Positions 1 to 8,346 of a DNA stretch of 64,000 bases are shown one piece after another (position 1 is the first letter of the stretch; each line of letters begins with the position of its first letter). Source of the stretch: Dechloromonas sp. CZR5 (GTDB lineage: Bacteria > Pseudomonadota > Gammaproteobacteria > Burkholderiales > Rhodocyclaceae); assembly GCF_008711155.1 (NCBI RefSeq), contig NZ_VUYQ01000002.1, positions 62,001 to 126,000 of the forward strand. Direction: 5' to 3'. Position numbers and translations under genes: made by a program. The notes below the pieces were generated by a model, which was not told the origin of the DNA, did not search any database, and worked only from the letters and a program-made list of their open reading frames with translations.

Positions 1-375
1 GGCACTCTCGCGGGCCAGGACTCCACGTTCTGCGAGTTGCTTGATGGCAGCCACTTTGTGCGCAGTGCTGATGCCGGTCGGCCAGACCAATGCGCCGCGC
101 GCGACGATGGCGTGGCGGGCGATCAGGATCGCGTCCTCACGGTCGATCAGCGTCGCATCGACGTCATTGCCGAGCACGCCAACGGCGGTTTCCGTGCCGT
201 CCGAGGCGCTCGGGTCGAGGGCCTTGAGCTTGGCGGTAGCCGTTTCGCGACCCACCACGGTGCCCAGCGACAGGTTCTGCGCGGCCGCGACGGTGTCCTG
301 GTCACGCGAGTAGAGATTCGGCGCTTCGTACTTCAACAGGTCGCCGAGATTCTTGGGTTGAGAGACAGTGGGCAT
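1..375 (-). CDS. Head decoration protein, gpD-like (3' end cut by window edge)
   Basis: The start ATG is at 375, just after the protease stop at 379. The visible 125 residues begin MPTVSQPKNLGDLLKYEAPN and resemble the lambda head decoration family (HDPD): a short N-terminal arm, then a beta-rich domain with the GTVVGRETATAKLKALDPSA stretch typical of it. Such trimers cement the expanded capsid at its threefold sites. The position immediately after the portal and protease genes is the lambda order. The C-terminus and the following major capsid gene lie beyond the window edge. Confidence 0.8.
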   Translation of the reverse strand, partial: MPTVSQPKNLGDLLKYEAPNLYSRDQDTVAAAQNLSLGTVVGRETATAKLKALDPSASDGTETAVGVLGNDVDATLIDREDAILIARHAIVARGALVWPTGISTAHKVAAIKQLAERGVLARESA

Positions 376-378
376 GGC

Positions 379-753
379 TTACTCCTTGGCGGTGAGCTTC
401 TTGACGGCAGCGACCACCGGACTGTTTTCCGGGCGCTGAATGGTTCCTGCCTCTGCGGTGATGCGCGAGGCGATTTCGGGTTGGTCGGCACGGGCGTCGA
501 GCAAGGCGCGGCGCACCTGCGCTTCCGAGAAGCCTGCTGCGAGGAATTCCGCCGTGCGTTGGGATTGGCCCGCGATCAGGCACATCTCTGCAATGGCCTG
601 AGCTTGGCCGCGCCCGCTGGCGAACGACTGCGCCAATGCGGCTTGGGCGGCAGGCGTCGGTTCAAGATCGCTGTCGGTCTGCGACTGGTCGCCCTGTGGG
701 TCGGTGTCGGCCGGACGCTTAAGGTTTTCGTGGTCGTCTTTGGGGTCGGTCAT
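379..753 (-). CDS. Nested scaffold protein (Nu3-like) translated in frame from inside the protease gene
   Basis: An in-frame ATG at 753 is preceded by GGAG six bases upstream (GGAGAACACCATG), a good ribosome-binding site inside the protease gene. The 124-residue product is hydrophilic and charged, starting MTDPKDDHENLKRPADTD, then Gln/Ala-rich helical sequence, ending AAVKKLTAKE. Lambda C and Nu3 have exactly this nested arrangement, where the short product is the internal scaffold of the procapsid. The function is inferred from that analogy; the start signal itself is visible. Confidence 0.65.
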   Translation of the reverse strand: MTDPKDDHENLKRPADTDPQGDQSQTDSDLEPTPAAQAALAQSFASGRGQAQAIAEMCLIAGQSQRTAEFLAAGFSEAQVRRALLDARADQPEIASRITAEAGTIQRPENSPVVAAVKKLTAKE

Positions 754-1686
754 GGTGTTCTCCAGGGTGAAAGGTTTGCTTCGGGGCGGGTTTGAAATGG
801 ATTGAGTGGACAAGCTTCGCGGCGAGGCGCGGGCCACGCCAGGCTGCGCCAACCGCTGCTTGGCCGCCAACGCGTCGGTGAACTCGGTCATCACCGCATC
901 AAACGGCATCACCGCGTCGGCGAGGCCTGCTGCCACCGCCTGCTCGCCATAGAACAGCCCCGCCTCGGTGGCGCGCACGGCATCCGGATCGATGCCGCGC
1001 ATCTGTCCGACCTGATTCACGAAGATGTCGTAGAGGCGATCCACCTCGGTCTGCAACGCGGTGGTGGCCTGGGGGGTGAGTGGCTCGTGCGGGGAGAAAT
1101 CGTTCTTGTGGCTGCCCGCGAAGACAGCGGTGTAGTTCAGGCCGTCCTTGGCGTCCTTCACCGACTGGTCGACGTGTAGCGCGATCACGCCAATCGACCC
1201 AACGCCAGCGGTCTGCGACAGCGTCAGGCGTTGGCAGGCAGCCGCGATGGCAAAAGCCGCCGAGTACGCGGCATCGTTGGCGTGCGCCCAGATCGGCTTG
1301 ATGGTGCTGGCGGCGCGGATGCGCTCGGCCAACTCGAACACACCCGAGGCCTCGCCCCCGGGCGAGTCCAAATCGAGCAGGATGCCCGCCACCTGCGGGT
1401 CGGCCAGCGCGGCATCCAGTCGGGCTTCGATCTCGCCGTAGGACATCAGGCCAGAGGCGGCTTCGATACCCATCGAACGTCTGACCAGCGTGCCGACCAC
1501 CGGGATGACGGCAATGCCCGCCTGACCCGATGTGGCGTTCTGGCGCGGCATGGGCAGCGGCATCGCCATGTCCAGATCGGGCAAGCCGATGCGGGAACCC
1601 AGCACGGAGAGGATCACGTCGAGTTTGGGACGCGCAATGAGGAGCGGCGTCCCGTAGAGGCGGGACGCCAGATGAACGAGTTGCAT
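379..1686 (-). CDS. Capsid maturation protease, S49/ClpP-like (lambda gpC type)
   Basis: A 435-residue protein combines an N-terminal S49 (SppA/ClpP fold) protease domain of roughly 300 residues with a hydrophilic C-terminal scaffold-like region. The LDLDSPGGEASG oxyanion-type motif and the AYSAAFAIAAA segment with the likely nucleophile serine (near residue 140) are visible, followed by GVGSIGVI. In lambda, gpC cleaves scaffold and portal during procapsid maturation. The ATG at 1686 was chosen because it sits one base after the portal stop; a longer in-frame extension would run far into the portal gene. A strong internal start at 753 gives the separate scaffold listed next. Confidence 0.88.
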   Translation of the reverse strand: MQLVHLASRLYGTPLLIARPKLDVILSVLGSRIGLPDLDMAMPLPMPRQNATSGQAGIAVIPVVGTLVRRSMGIEAASGLMSYGEIEARLDAALADPQVAGILLDLDSPGGEASGVFELAERIRAASTIKPIWAHANDAAYSAAFAIAAACQRLTLSQTAGVGSIGVIALHVDQSVKDAKDGLNYTAVFAGSHKNDFSPHEPLTPQATTALQTEVDRLYDIFVNQVGQMRGIDPDAVRATEAGLFYGEQAVAAGLADAVMPFDAVMTEFTDALAAKQRLAQPGVARASPRSLSTQSISNPPRSKPFTLENTMTDPKDDHENLKRPADTDPQGDQSQTDSDLEPTPAAQAALAQSFASGRGQAQAIAEMCLIAGQSQRTAEFLAAGFSEAQVRRALLDARADQPEIASRITAEAGTIQRPENSPVVAAVKKLTAKE

Positions 1687-1687
1687 G

Positions 1688-3220
1688 TCAGTTGTCCTGT
1701 TGGTCTTGCGGCACGGCCACTGTGGCGGCCGCATTCATGGGCGCGCCCAATGTCGATGGTTGGGGCGCTTTGTCATGGCGCGGGTCGGAGTCGAAGACCA
1801 GACCGAGCGCATCGGCACGCTGGTTGTCGGCGGCGATCTCGCGGTCGATGTCCTCGGCGTCGTAGCCGAAGGCCGAGATGGCTTCCGAGCGAGACAGCAG
1901 CCCGGCGCGAATGGCGGTCAGCATCGCGTCGAATTCCTTCTTGGGATCGACCCACTGCCAACCCTGTGGAATCCATTTGGCCGCGAAGTAGTCGCGCTTC
2001 TTCTCGGTGAACTGCGGCAGCGCCAGCGCGCCTTCAAGTAGCGCCTGCTCCATCCAGGCACGCCAGATCGGGCGGCACAGCTGGTGGACGATCACGCCGT
2101 GCTGGATGGCCTCACAGCGGCGGCGAAATTCCAGCAACCCGGCCCGGATCGACGAGTAGTTCACTTGCGTCAGGTCGCCGGTCAGCATCTCGTAGGTGAT
2201 GCCCATCGCCGCTGCCACCGCCCGGAACTGCATGCGCAGGAATTCGGCGTAGCTCGCGCCAACGTCGGCAGGCTGACTGAACTTCACGTCCTCGCCGGGC
2301 TCCAGGATCTGCATCGTGCCCGGCTCCAGCCCGGCCAATGCTGCACCACTGGCATCCGGCAGTCCCTCACCCATCAGGTTGTCCTCAGGTGACAGGCGCG
2401 TGATGAAGCCCGCGAACATCGCGGCGGTTTTCTTGCGCACGAGCTCGGCGTCGTCGTACTGGTCGAGTTCGTTGAGCTTGACCAGTGCGCGCGCCAGCCA
2501 CGGTTCTCCCCGGATCTGTCCGGGCCGCAAGGGACGAAACAGGTGAATGATTTCGCTGGCCGGGACACGCACTGTGTCGAGACCGCCCACCACGCCACCA
2601 GTGCCCGACATCGGAGCCAGTGAGCCATCACCCGGGTGTGAGCGATACAGGTGGTAAGCCACCCGCCGTCCGAGCTTGTCGAATTCGATGCCCGCACGGA
2701 TCACATTTCCCGAAGCCAATTCCTGATTCAGCGTGGCTGGCAGGTGTTCGGGTTCGAGCAACTGCAATTGCAGGCCCACCGGCAGGCCATCTTCCGGGCG
2801 GCGATAGCGCAGCCGCACCAGACATTCCCCGCCTTCGAGCATGGCGCGACAGGCCAAGGCCTGCAGTCCGTAGAAATCAGTCAGTCCGGCGGCATCGGCC
2901 TCCTCGCACCAGTCCCACCACAGGCTATGAATGGCTTCACGCAAGGGCTGATCAGCCAGCATGCTCTGCGGCTTGATGCCGGTGCCGATGGCGTTCGAGA
3001 CAAAGGCCTCGACGCCTGCCGCTGCCCAGGCATTGCGGCGTACCAGATCGCGGCTCTTGGCGCGCAATTCGTTCTGGGTGAACGCCAGCGCTGCAACCGC
3101 ACCGGGATTGCCAATCTGCCACGCCAGGGCGCGACGGCCACCACCGATACCGTCATAGAACGGGGTGCCGCCAAGCAGACTCATGCCGACGCGTCTACGC
3201 ATTCGGTCAAACCATCGCAT
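1688..3220 (-). CDS. Phage portal protein, lambda gpB family
   Basis: A 510-residue lambda-family portal protein, forming the dodecameric DNA entry ring at one capsid vertex. Recognisable pieces are the N-terminal MRWFDRMRRRVGMSLLGG, the RDLVRRNAWAAAGVEAFVSN segment, and the C-terminal half with AAAMGITYEMLTGDLTQVNY, highly characteristic of this family. The ATG at 3220 is used because AAGGGTTCTGAAC just before it supplies a Shine-Dalgarno and it follows the gpW-like stop by two bases. The protease start follows its stop by one base, so the head genes are probably translationally coupled. Confidence 0.92.
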   Translation of the reverse strand: MRWFDRMRRRVGMSLLGGTPFYDGIGGGRRALAWQIGNPGAVAALAFTQNELRAKSRDLVRRNAWAAAGVEAFVSNAIGTGIKPQSMLADQPLREAIHSLWWDWCEEADAAGLTDFYGLQALACRAMLEGGECLVRLRYRRPEDGLPVGLQLQLLEPEHLPATLNQELASGNVIRAGIEFDKLGRRVAYHLYRSHPGDGSLAPMSGTGGVVGGLDTVRVPASEIIHLFRPLRPGQIRGEPWLARALVKLNELDQYDDAELVRKKTAAMFAGFITRLSPEDNLMGEGLPDASGAALAGLEPGTMQILEPGEDVKFSQPADVGASYAEFLRMQFRAVAAAMGITYEMLTGDLTQVNYSSIRAGLLEFRRRCEAIQHGVIVHQLCRPIWRAWMEQALLEGALALPQFTEKKRDYFAAKWIPQGWQWVDPKKEFDAMLTAIRAGLLSRSEAISAFGYDAEDIDREIAADNQRADALGLVFDSDPRHDKAPQPSTLGAPMNAAATVAVPQDQQDN

Positions 3221-3222
3221 GT

Positions 3223-3444
3223 TCAGAACCCTTTGCCGGTGGTGACCCGGATCTGGCGTGGCGCGCCAGGCCACAGTCCGGTGTCCACGGCCTGCTCGAA
3301 GAGGTCGCGCTTGACCGCCGCAATGGCAGCCTGGAGTTCATCGACGCTGCGGTACTCGACGGTCTTGTCGCCAAAGGTCACGCGCTTTTCGCCCTTGACA
3401 AGCGCCGCTTCCAGTGCGTCGAGGTGTGCTTGTGTGTAGGCCAT
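3223..3444 (-). CDS. Head-tail joining protein, gpW-like
   Basis: The 73-residue protein MAYTQAHLDALEAALVKGEK... has the size and pattern of the lambda gpW family: an N-terminal helix, a short beta hairpin (RVTFGDKTVEYRS) and a second helix. gpW stabilises packaged DNA and joins portal to gpFII. The start overlaps the previous gene's stop as TGATG, indicating coupling. Its position directly before the portal gene is standard for lambdoid heads. Confidence 0.85.
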   Translation of the reverse strand: MAYTQAHLDALEAALVKGEKRVTFGDKTVEYRSVDELQAAIAAVKRDLFEQAVDTGLWPGAPRQIRVTTGKGF

Positions 3445-3836
3445 CAGCGGAACACCGTAAGGTTGATTTCGGAGGAGTCGTCGAACGATGCGGCCGTGGT
3501 GGCGCAACTGATGTCGACGTACTGGGCGGTCTTCAGGTCGGTGCTGGATCGCACGATGGCAATGCGCTGCGTGCCACTGTTGGTGCTGCTGCGGGCGAGT
3601 GCCGTCCAGCAATAGTTGGCGTCGGGCATGGCAACGGTGAAGGTCACGCGGTAGCGACCCGCCGCCGTCCGGGTCACGCTGGCCACGTTGTGCGACGACC
3701 GCACGACGATCTGGTTGCCGACGTAGCCGAAGCACACCCACGCCCGGGCCAGACCGGGGTGGGTTGCGTCGATCTTGGTCTTGACCTCGAGCCCGACACG
3801 ACTGGCCAGCGCACTGATGCGCGATGCGAGGCTCAT
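3444..3836 (-). CDS. Hypothetical fibre/decoration-like structural protein
   Basis: A 130-residue protein that I do not recognise at family level. It starts MSLASRISALASRVGLEVKT, an N-terminal heptad-like segment very similar to that of the gene just upstream, followed by beta-rich sequence (VCFGYVGNQIVVRSSHNVAS, then RYRVTFTVAMPDANYCWTAL). That look is common in phage fibre or capsid-surface domains. It is coupled to both neighbours by TGATG overlaps. The position between TerL and gpW is unusual. Function as an exposed virion appendage is inference. Confidence 0.6.
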   Translation of the reverse strand: MSLASRISALASRVGLEVKTKIDATHPGLARAWVCFGYVGNQIVVRSSHNVASVTRTAAGRYRVTFTVAMPDANYCWTALARSSTNSGTQRIAIVRSSTDLKTAQYVDISCATTAASFDDSSEINLTVFR

Positions 3837-4327
3837 CAGACAAGCACCCCCACAAAGACCGCGACAAAATCGGTGTCGGTGTTGCCGACATCACTGGCCG
3901 CGACGGCACCGATGTTGCTGCGCGCCTGGAGTTGTTCGGCGACGGTCAGCGACTGCGCCGCATCGAAGCGCACGCGGTTGTTCACGGCAGCGAGCAGCGC
4001 ATCCAGACCACTGGTGCCGTTCTGCAGCAGTTGCTGGATTTCCACCAGCGTGTCGTACGCGGCATCGGCACCGCCCAAGATCTCGGTCTTGAGCGCATCG
4101 AGCAGCGAGACGATTTTGTTGGACGAGTACGTGGTCGTGGCCGCGACGTGCGCATCGTCGATCACCGCCGACGACACCACGGCGGCTTTCAGTTCGTTGA
4201 TGGCCGCGACCAGATTCGACTTATCGGTGGTGGTGAGGTTGGCCAGGTTGCCTGCCTTGGCGCGGACGTCGTTGAACTCCTGCGCGACGCGGATGACCAG
4301 ACTTTCGATACGGGTAGCAAGACTCAT
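3836..4327 (-). CDS. Head-fibre-like protein with trimeric coiled-coil pattern
   Basis: A 163-residue protein preceded by AAGGAG. It begins MSLATRIESLVIRVAQEFND and contains LTTTDKSNLVAAINELKAAV, a motif recurring in phage tail/head fibre stalks, then a long helical stretch and VRFDAAQSLTVAEQLQARSN, another fibre signature. It lies 18 bases after the TerL stop and overlaps the next gene by one base. Likely a fibre attached to capsid or connector; host-binding is possible but unproven. Confidence 0.65.
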   Translation of the reverse strand: MSLATRIESLVIRVAQEFNDVRAKAGNLANLTTTDKSNLVAAINELKAAVVSSAVIDDAHVAATTTYSSNKIVSLLDALKTEILGGADAAYDTLVEIQQLLQNGTSGLDALLAAVNNRVRFDAAQSLTVAEQLQARSNIGAVAASDVGNTDTDFVAVFVGVLV

Positions 4328-4344
4328 GTTTTCTCCTTGATGTG

Positions 4345-6306
4345 TCAGGACAGCCAGCGGCTTTTGATCACGCGCCGACCGGTGTTACGGTTGCCAGAAA
4401 CAGCGAGGCCACCGCGTTGGGTGGCCTCGTTGATCGATTCAGTAGGTGTTTCAAGGGCTGGCGGACTAGACAGCCCCAGTTGTCGCTCCAGTTCCCGCCA
4501 GTGGCGTTCCTCGAAGCGATCCAGTCCCGCCGCCGATGCAGCCGCGCGGGCGTAGACGTAGCAGTCGAGCGCCTCATTGCGCTCACGCATCTTTTGCCAC
4601 TCACGCACCGGGAAGCCGTTGCGGTCGCGGCGGGTGATCAGTTGTTCCGCGCAGAGTTGCTGGATGAACTCAGCATCGATCTTGGGCAGATGGACGAACC
4701 CGGCCGGGAACACCGTGGTCAATCCGTCCTCGCCAACATCGGCGCTCTTGCGCAGGTTGTTGTAGAACTCGAGCTTGGCGATGCTGACCGCCACCGAGTA
4801 CACCTTGATGCCCCGGCGCAGCTTCTTTCCACCCTGCGAGACATCGATGGCGGTCGGCGTGCCGATCAAGGCTGCACCACGAGGTACCCCCTTGACCGCC
4901 ATCACACGCGAATCGCGGCAAGCCCGCACAAAGGCGTAGGCCTCCTGCGTCGCAAAGCCGGTATCCAAGGCAAAACGCACCAGCGGCATCGCCGCGCCGG
5001 AGGCGTGTGTCCAGGTTTCGGCCAGCATTTCAGCAAGGCGCTTCCATACCGCGTCGCGGGCGGTGTCACCCATCAGCACGCGGTGCTCAACCAGCCAGGA
5101 CTCCTTGCCGCGCCCAAAGGCCCAGACCGACGCCTCGATGCGATCTTTCTGCACGTCGGCCGCGCCGACCAAGAGCAGACCGCCTTGCGGCACGCTGCCG
5201 ACGCGGTAGTCCTCGCGGCGTTCGACCAGTCGTTGCCAGTCCGGCGCTTCGCCTTCCTCGACCCAGGTTTCACCCAACTCGGTGTTCTTGAAGGTCTTGA
5301 TGGCGGCGGCCGATCCCGACTCTTTACTGACGGCGGCCTCCCACGCAGCGGCGATCTCTCGCCACGAACGCCAGCCCACCGGGCTGTACAGCGACGACAG
5401 GTGGAAGCCTGCCGTCTTACCCGCGCCATCGGTGATCATCGCGCGCCACTCGCCGTGCTCCAGCATCCACGTCTTGTGGTGCTCGGCAATCGCGGTGTCA
5501 CATGACTCGCAGATGTAGGCGGCGGTCTCCGGTTGCCCTCTGTCCCAACGCAGCTGCTCGAAACGCAGCCACTGACGGTGGGAGCAATGCGGACACGGCA
5601 CAAAGTAGCGACGTTGGTCACTGGCCTCGTACTCGCGCTCGATAGCCGATGCCCCTGAGATCGTCGGCGTCGAGACGATGAAGATCTTGCGCCGCGCGAA
5701 GGTGCGTGTACGCGCCTCGGCCAGCGAGATCGCATCCCCTTCACCCTCAACGTCCAACGGATAGCCGTCGACCTCGTCGAGAAACAGATACCGCACCGGC
5801 ATCGAGCGCAGTCCGACCGCGCTGTTGGCCCCAGTCATCACGAGCACGCCACCCCGGAACTCCTTGGCCAGGATGGTGTTGCCGGAATCCCGGCTGCGCG
5901 CCGGTGCAATCAGTTCGGCCAATGCCGATGACTCTTCGATCAGCGGATCAATCCGCTGCTTGGAGTTGCGCTTGGCCATCTCTACTGTTGGCCACACCGC
6001 CATCATCGGGCCCGGCGCGTGGTGGATCACGTAGCCGATCCAGTTCGATCCCATCTCCGTCGCGCCAAGCTGGGCGGCTTTCATGAACACGACGCGCTCG
6101 ACCGGGGAGGTCGGCGACAGGCAATCCATGATTGCTTTCAGGTACGGCGTGCGGCTGGTGCGCCAGCGCCCCGGTTCGGCAGATGCCTTACTGGAGAGCA
6201 TCCGGTGGCGATCTGACCATTCGGACACGGTGAGCAGCGGGTCTGGAGTCAGCCCTTCGCGCCACGCGCGTTCGATTTCTGCCGCGCCTTCGTAATCCAT
6301 GTCCAT
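4345..6306 (-). CDS. Terminase large subunit, gpA-like
   Basis: A 653-residue ATPase/nuclease that packages DNA into procapsids. The N-terminal ATPase half shows MKAAQLGATEMGSNW (Walker-A-like), VRYLFLDEVDGYP (Walker B with DE) and a zinc-ribbon-like CPHCSHRQWLRF...CESCDTAIAEH. The C-terminal nuclease half has GAADVQKDRIEASVWAFGR. Length and motifs fit the lambda gpA/GpA_ATPase family, cohesive-end packagers. The ATG at 6306 shares a base with the TerS stop (TGATG); a TTG one codon earlier is possible but needless. Confidence 0.95.
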   Translation of the reverse strand: MDMDYEGAAEIERAWREGLTPDPLLTVSEWSDRHRMLSSKASAEPGRWRTSRTPYLKAIMDCLSPTSPVERVVFMKAAQLGATEMGSNWIGYVIHHAPGPMMAVWPTVEMAKRNSKQRIDPLIEESSALAELIAPARSRDSGNTILAKEFRGGVLVMTGANSAVGLRSMPVRYLFLDEVDGYPLDVEGEGDAISLAEARTRTFARRKIFIVSTPTISGASAIEREYEASDQRRYFVPCPHCSHRQWLRFEQLRWDRGQPETAAYICESCDTAIAEHHKTWMLEHGEWRAMITDGAGKTAGFHLSSLYSPVGWRSWREIAAAWEAAVSKESGSAAAIKTFKNTELGETWVEEGEAPDWQRLVERREDYRVGSVPQGGLLLVGAADVQKDRIEASVWAFGRGKESWLVEHRVLMGDTARDAVWKRLAEMLAETWTHASGAAMPLVRFALDTGFATQEAYAFVRACRDSRVMAVKGVPRGAALIGTPTAIDVSQGGKKLRRGIKVYSVAVSIAKLEFYNNLRKSADVGEDGLTTVFPAGFVHLPKIDAEFIQQLCAEQLITRRDRNGFPVREWQKMRERNEALDCYVYARAAASAAGLDRFEERHWRELERQLGLSSPPALETPTESINEATQRGGLAVSGNRNTGRRVIKSRWLS

Positions 6307-6854
6307 CAATCCACCCTCGGGCGCATCTCGCCCAGTTCCTGCAGGTGCTCACGCACCGCCGCCTCCAAGGCGATGTGCATCGTGTGGGGATCGACGCCGA
6401 GCTTGGCTGCCATTTGTGCCGAGATGCGTGCGGGCCAGTTGAGCCACGCATCGCGTTCGGAGCGCGCCAGCTTGAAGACATGGGCGATGGCCTGCGGCCG
6501 ATCCACCAGCTCGCCCTTGAGTCGGGCCAGACGCACCTTGTTGGTTTGCGCCTTGACCACTTCGTTGACCGTCCGCGCTTGCAACAAGGACGTGCCACCT
6601 GCTGCGGATGTTGCCAATGAGGCTGCTTGCCCGTCTCCTGTGGCCCCGCTGGATTCCTGGACGGCGACCTTGACCGCGCGGGTGGCCGTGCCATTGCGCG
6701 GTGCATCGGAATTGCGCGCCCACTCGCGGTCGACGCGCTCGGCATCAATCGTTCCGTCTGCCTCCGGCGTGATCCGCCCAGCAGCGATGGCCTTGCGCAC
6801 CGCTGCATCGGACACCCCTCGGTGGCGTGCGTAGGCACGAATCGAAATACCCAT
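6306..6854 (-). CDS. Terminase small subunit, Nu1-like
   Basis: A 182-residue protein with an N-terminal winged HTH (GISIRAYARHRGVSDAAVRK) and a helical C-terminal part ending in a likely TerL-binding segment. In lambda, Nu1 binds cos and recruits gpA. The ATG at 6854 has AAGGGG just upstream; a longer start at 6878 lacks one. It is coupled to TerL by TGATG. Confidence 0.85.
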   Translation of the reverse strand: MGISIRAYARHRGVSDAAVRKAIAAGRITPEADGTIDAERVDREWARNSDAPRNGTATRAVKVAVQESSGATGDGQAASLATSAAGGTSLLQARTVNEVVKAQTNKVRLARLKGELVDRPQAIAHVFKLARSERDAWLNWPARISAQMAAKLGVDPHTMHIALEAAVREHLQELGEMRPRVD

Positions 6855-6905
6855 ATTTCCCCTTCGGGGCACCTTCAATCATTTGTTCGTCATTCCTTCG
6901 GATTG

Positions 6906-6937
6906 AGCTTGGCTTCCATCTGGAACAGCGCGTTCAT
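6906..6937 (+). promoter_or_regulatory. Repeated leader element, copy 1
   Basis: AGCTTGGCTTC, six variable bases, then GAACAGCGCGTTCAT. It ends 34 bases before the ATG of the 65-aa gene. The same block precedes the next three genes at similar spacing, so it is probably a shared promoter or operator. This copy lacks the upstream inverted arm GAAGCCAAG seen in copy 2. Confidence 0.65.
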
Positions 6938-6971
6938 ACGTTCGTCATCAACACCATGAAAGGACACGGAC

Positions 6972-7169
6972 ATGAGCAAGCTCGAACAACTCCTGACCCA
7001 GATCGCGCAAAACAAGCTGGGCATCGAAACCCTGGAAACCCGCCGCTCAGACAGCCTCGATTTCCACGATGTGGCGGTCTGGTGCCTACGCGATGCGCTT
7101 GAAGCCGCCTTCAACGCGGGTCTCGAGCAGGGGCGCAATGCCAACCCGCCAGACAAGGCCAACACCTGA
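6972..7169 (+). CDS. Small conserved phage/plasmid protein (DUF6900-like)
   Basis: The 65-residue protein MSKLEQLLTQIAQNKLGIET... contains LGIETLETRRSDSLDFHDVA, a motif I associate with DUF6900, found in phages and plasmids, with no known function. AAAGGA lies seven bases before ATG. It reads opposite to the terminase genes and is the first of four rightward genes each with its own leader element. Confidence 0.7.
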   Translation: MSKLEQLLTQIAQNKLGIETLETRRSDSLDFHDVAVWCLRDALEAAFNAGLEQGRNANPPDKANT

Positions 7170-7181
7170 TTGCGAAGCGAA

Positions 7182-7229
7182 GAAGCCAAGCAAAAAGCGC
7201 TTGGCTTCACTTGAGAACAGCGCGTTCAT
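7182..7229 (+). promoter_or_regulatory. Repeated leader element, copy 2, with 10-bp inverted repeat
   Basis: GAAGCCAAGC (7182-7191) is an exact inverted partner of GCTTGGCTTC (7199-7208) across a 7-base spacer; the right arm is also the start of the repeated block ending GAACAGCGCGTTCAT at 7229. It ends 34 bases before the ATG at 7264, exactly as in copy 1. The hairpin could end transcription from the previous gene while the distal part drives the next. Confidence 0.65.
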
Positions 7230-7263
7230 CACATCACCGTCCACCACATCGAAGGAGCAAAAC

Positions 7264-7827
7264 ATGACCACCACTCAACTGACCCCTGCCCAGCACGCGA
7301 TCCTGGCCCACGCGGTTGAACACACCAGCGGCAAGATCGACTGGTTCCCCGACAACATCAAAGGCGGCGCACGCAAGAAGGTGCTCGACGGACTTTTCAA
7401 CCGCGCACTAATCACAACCGACGGCACCAACTGGTTTGTCGCTGCGGAGGGCTACGACGCCCTGGGCATTCCGCGTCCCGACGTGAACAGGAAGGGCATC
7501 GGTCAGTTCGAAGCCAATCTCGACCGGATCATCGCCAACGCTGAAGGCGCGCCTGCGGCCGCGAGCGATCCCGAACTGGAAGCCGCCGTAACCGCCGCAG
7601 AAGCAACGTGGGTCAAGCCGCGCACCCGCGAGAACAGCAAGCAGGCCGAAGTGATCCGGATGCTGCAACGCCCCGAGGGCGCAACCATCGGCCAGATCTG
7701 CACCGCCACCGGTTGGCAGGCGCACACGGTGCGCGGCACCTTCGCCGGAGCCTTCAAGAAAAAGCTCGGCCTGAACATCGTCTCGGACAAGCCGAAGGGT
7801 GGCGAGCGGATCTACCGCATCGCCTGA
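7264..7827 (+). CDS. DUF3489-family protein
   Basis: A 187-residue protein. The N-terminal part (about 1-75) looks like a winged HTH (LTPAQHAILAHAVEHTSGKI). The C-terminal part (about 118-187) has SKQAEVIRMLQRPEGATIGQ and GWQAHTVRGTFAGAFKKKLG, the conserved core of DUF3489, itself HTH-like. A DNA-binding role is plausible but unproven. GGAG precedes the ATG at 7264. Confidence 0.8.
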   Translation: MTTTQLTPAQHAILAHAVEHTSGKIDWFPDNIKGGARKKVLDGLFNRALITTDGTNWFVAAEGYDALGIPRPDVNRKGIGQFEANLDRIIANAEGAPAAASDPELEAAVTAAEATWVKPRTRENSKQAEVIRMLQRPEGATIGQICTATGWQAHTVRGTFAGAFKKKLGLNIVSDKPKGGERIYRIA

Positions 7828-7883
7828 AAACGAGCACAGCGAGTTTCGGCGAAGCCAAAAAGATGGCGAGAGGAGCCATGAAT

Positions 7884-7915
7884 AGCTTGGCTTCTCTCCC
7901 CACCAGCGCGTTCAT
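7884..7915 (+). promoter_or_regulatory. Repeated leader element, copy 3
   Basis: AGCTTGGCTTCTCTCCCCAC, then CAGCGCGTTCAT, ending 41 bases before the ATG at 7957. An upstream GAAGCCAA around 7852 is the inverted partner of TTGGCTTC, as in copy 2 but with a longer spacer. The GAAC half of the central dyad is degraded here (CACC). Confidence 0.6.
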
Positions 7916-7956
7916 ACAGATGTCGTGATTGACGACGCCATACCAGGAAAACCGCC

Positions 7957-8316
7957 ATGAGCACCATGACCATCACCATCGAACGCACCCCACGCACTCT
8001 GCAGTTCGCAGGCCAAAGCCTCCAGGTCGAAGAGTTGAGCATCCGCCTACCGTTTGCACGCAAACCTGCCGACCTCGGCGAACCGGGCGGGAGCGACCAG
8101 CACAATGTCTACGTCACCGAGACCAAGGAGCTCACCCCTGCCGAATTCGACGCCTTTGGGCGCAGCCTGCTGGTGTCACGCGACTGGCTGCGTGGCAAGG
8201 GTGGCGGCACTGGCGACGGCTACCTCTGCGTCGAGGTCACTGCTCCCGGACGCCCTTACCTCTACGTCAATCCCGAGGGCGGTGATTACGCCCGCTACGT
8301 AGCCCGTCTCGGGTAA
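7957..8316 (+). CDS. Hypothetical protein, phage/ICE accessory
   Basis: A 119-residue protein beginning MSTMTITIERTPRTLQFAGQ. I do not recognise a named family. A mixed alpha/beta pattern is visible, with the segment ELTPAEFDAFGRSLLVSRDW and a C-terminal beta stretch. AGGA lies upstream of the ATG. The shared leader suggests co-regulation with the neighbouring small genes. Confidence 0.6.
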   Translation: MSTMTITIERTPRTLQFAGQSLQVEELSIRLPFARKPADLGEPGGSDQHNVYVTETKELTPAEFDAFGRSLLVSRDWLRGKGGGTGDGYLCVEVTAPGRPYLYVNPEGGDYARYVARLG

Positions 8317-8346
8317 GCGAAATTGATCGAGAAAGAGGCCAGGAAC

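Noticed and set aside
37-795. 252-codon plus-strand open frame at the left edge
   Set aside because: Antisense to the decoration and protease genes; no recognisable protein and no ribosome site.
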